From: Eggerthellaceae bacterium UBA3686
GTDB lineage: Bacteria > Actinomycetota > Coriobacteriia > Coriobacteriales > Eggerthellaceae
DNA length: 5,566 nt
Assembly (NCBI GenBank): GCA_002371495.1
Contig: DFIX01000051.1
Span: 26,390 to 31,955 of the forward strand
Direction of reading: 5' to 3'
Position 1 is the first letter of the stretch. Each line of letters begins with the position of its first letter. Both the position numbers and the translations under genes were made by a program. Shown in pieces: positions 4,822 through 5,566 of the stretch. The notes under the pieces were generated by a model. The model worked only from the letters and a program-made list of their open reading frames with translations. It was not told where the DNA came from and ran no database searches.

Positions 4822-5169
4822 ATGTCAGACGAGCGCATTTTCACCATGTCCGAAATCGGAGAATCCAGCGACGAAGGCGCGGTAAAGACGCTGTTTGCGA
4901 GCCACGAGCATTCCAACAGCGTAGTCTGGGTTGTGAAGCCAGGGCAAGAAGTGGCTTGCCATAAGCACACGACGTCGGACGATATCTGGATCATGATGCA
5001 GGGGTCGGGGCTGTTCCATCCCGAACCCGGCCAAGACGTGCGAATCAGCGCCGGGCAAGTCATCGTGAACCCAGCCGGCACCTGCCACGGCGTCACCAAC
5101 GACGGCGACGAGGACATCGTGTTCGTCGGCGTGATCGCACCCGTGCCTTCCGATTTCATCGCCCTGTAG
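4822..5169 (+). CDS. Single-domain cupin protein
   Basis: The 115-residue product starts 4 bases after AAGGAGGG (4810-4817). Its length fits one small cytoplasmic beta-barrel of the cupin superfamily, whose members bind a metal and act as isomerases, dioxygenases, or sugar or small-molecule sensors. Motif 1 is G41-x5-H47-K-H49, followed by D53/D54 where the classical motif has Glu, and then G61. Motif 2 is complete: G78-x5-P84-A-G86-x2-H89-x3-N93. Thus three His ligands (H47, H49, H89) are present, and an Asp probably replaces the Glu ligand. The loop FHPEPGQD between the motifs is short, as in small stand-alone cupins. The N-terminal 35 residues supply the first strands. There is no DNA-binding domain, so it is not an AraC-type regulator. 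Substrate unknown; the nearby genes do not suggest one. Confidence 0.88.
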   Translation: MSDERIFTMSEIGESSDEGAVKTLFASHEHSNSVVWVVKPGQEVACHKHTTSDDIWIMMQGSGLFHPEPGQDVRISAGQVIVNPAGTCHGVTNDGDEDIVFVGVIAPVPSDFIAL

Positions 5170-5210
5170 TACTCGTCGGCGAACGCCCGGCTTGCGAATC
5201 GGCATGTCCC

Positions 5211-5378
5211 ATGCGCGTCATAGAATGGGGTGACCTCGATGAGTTGCGCGCAAGGCACGCAAACGAGCCCCTAGCAGACACCACGCCTGCGGTTTCTGCG
5301 AGCGATTTCGCTCAACCGCAGTTCATGCGCATCAAGGACTGCATGTCAGATTCCGATTTCGACGAGTTCTTCGTATAG
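5211..5378 (+). CDS. Doubtful small ORF, 55 residues
   Basis: ATG 5211 to TAG 5378 encodes a hydrophilic acidic peptide beginning MRVIEWGDLDELRARH and ending DSDFDEFFV. It lies 41 bases after the cupin stop and 18 bases before a strong terminator stem, the place of a last gene in a transcript. Against it, there is no Shine-Dalgarno before 5211, the frame is also open upstream, no family is recognised, and a strong hairpin lies in the middle. It may be a small protein, a remnant, or an untranslated 3' region of the cupin transcript. Confidence 0.3.
   Translation: MRVIEWGDLDELRARHANEPLADTTPAVSASDFAQPQFMRIKDCMSDSDFDEFFV
5287..5321 (+). other. Two-part hairpin in the cupin 3' region
   Basis: CTGCGGTT (5287-5294) pairs with AACCGCAG (5314-5321). 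Inside it GAGCGA (5300-5305) pairs with TCGCTC (5308-5313) around a TT loop. TCTGC (5295-5299) is bulged on one side only. This gives 14 perfect base pairs, with the two helices stacked except for the bulge. There is no T-run, so it is not a simple terminator; it could be a structured RNA or a protein-binding site. Confidence 0.5.
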
Positions 5379-5396
5379 AATCGCTCCAGGCAATAG

Positions 5397-5440
5397 AGGG
5401 GCCCGCAGCTCACACGAAGCTGCGGGCCCCTTGCGTTTGG
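5397..5440 (+). terminator. Rho-independent terminator, 14-bp stem
   Basis: AGGGGCCCGCAGCT (5397-5410) pairs perfectly with its complement at 5418-5431 around a 7-base loop. TTGCGTTTGG follows, a T-rich but broken tail. The stem is very stable and lies 18 bases after the small ORF, so it should end the cupin transcript. On the minus strand the stem is followed by CTCTATTGCC, a poor tail, so it mainly acts on the plus strand. Confidence 0.8.
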
Positions 5441-5508
5441 TAGCAGGATGTGGCGCGGGACGCTGTCATCTACCGCCTCCTGGCGCCTGCTCAGTAAAAT
5501 CGCTTATT

Positions 5509-5527
5509 ATAGCTAGCCAATAGCTAT
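5509..5527. promoter_or_regulatory. AT-rich dyad near the right edge, possible operator
   Basis: ATAGCTA (5509-5515) and TAGCTAT (5521-5527) form a perfect inverted repeat around GCCAA. The left arm overlaps TATTAT (5505-5510) on the plus strand and TATAAT (5506-5511) on the minus strand, both of which resemble -10 boxes. No fitting -35 is seen on either strand. Nothing else in 5441-5566 looks coding, so this is probably the control region of a gene beyond the edge. Confidence 0.35.
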
Positions 5528-5566
5528 CGACATTACATCCGCCCCGTTGCGGGCGCAGAACGTAGA

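Noticed and set aside
1..5566. CRISPR array, insertion sequence, tRNA or rRNA
   Set aside because: No regularly spaced identical repeats, transposase-like protein, terminal inverted repeats with target duplication, or cloverleaf pattern was found on either strand.

Overview
This window looks like chromosomal DNA from a moderately GC-rich Gram-positive bacterium. The most likely source is an actinobacterium of the class Coriobacteriia (Eggerthellaceae-like, gut anaerobe). That placement is an inference from strong AAGGAGG-type ribosome binding sites, Ser/Ala-rich lipoprotein linkers, a nickel-pincer (LarA-type) isomerase, a TIGR04076-type protein and a Nif11-like leader peptide. No rRNA, marker gene or mobile-element gene is present to confirm it.

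Layout, left to right. (1) Positions 1-361, minus strand: the N-terminal 120 residues of a lipoprotein that runs off the left edge. (2) 362-849: a divergent spacer of almost 500 bases with a possible minus-strand promoter and no convincing gene. (3) 850-1076: a broken TIGR04076-family gene with a good ribosome binding site, a -1 frameshift near 888-892 and an early stop. (4) 1137-2438: a full-length LarA-like nickel-pincer isomerase with the key Arg/His/Lys/His positions in place. (5) 2449-2481: a palindromic element whose near-copy lies at 3945-3977. (6) 2553-3422: a second, unrelated-looking lipoprotein. (7) 3574-3786: a 70-residue Nif11-like, double-glycine leader peptide with its own TATAAT promoter, a candidate RiPP precursor. 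(8) 4008-4718: a two-helix membrane protein with a Tyr/Gln heptad segment followed by nine exact-length Gln-rich octapeptide repeats. (9) 4822-5169: a single-domain cupin. (10) 5170-5566: a doubtful 55-residue ORF containing a strong hairpin, then a 14-bp-stem terminator, then a likely regulatory stretch for a gene beyond the right edge.

All intact genes right of 850 are on the plus strand, but each is preceded by its own gap of 60-220 bases and a strong Shine-Dalgarno sequence. They look like separately transcribed units rather than one operon. The items most worth following are the Nif11-like peptide, which has no maturation genes in view and an unusual Cys-free core, the octapeptide-repeat membrane protein, and the duplicated palindrome with a conserved GATAC loop. 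The window does not contain enough genes to show that these work together.
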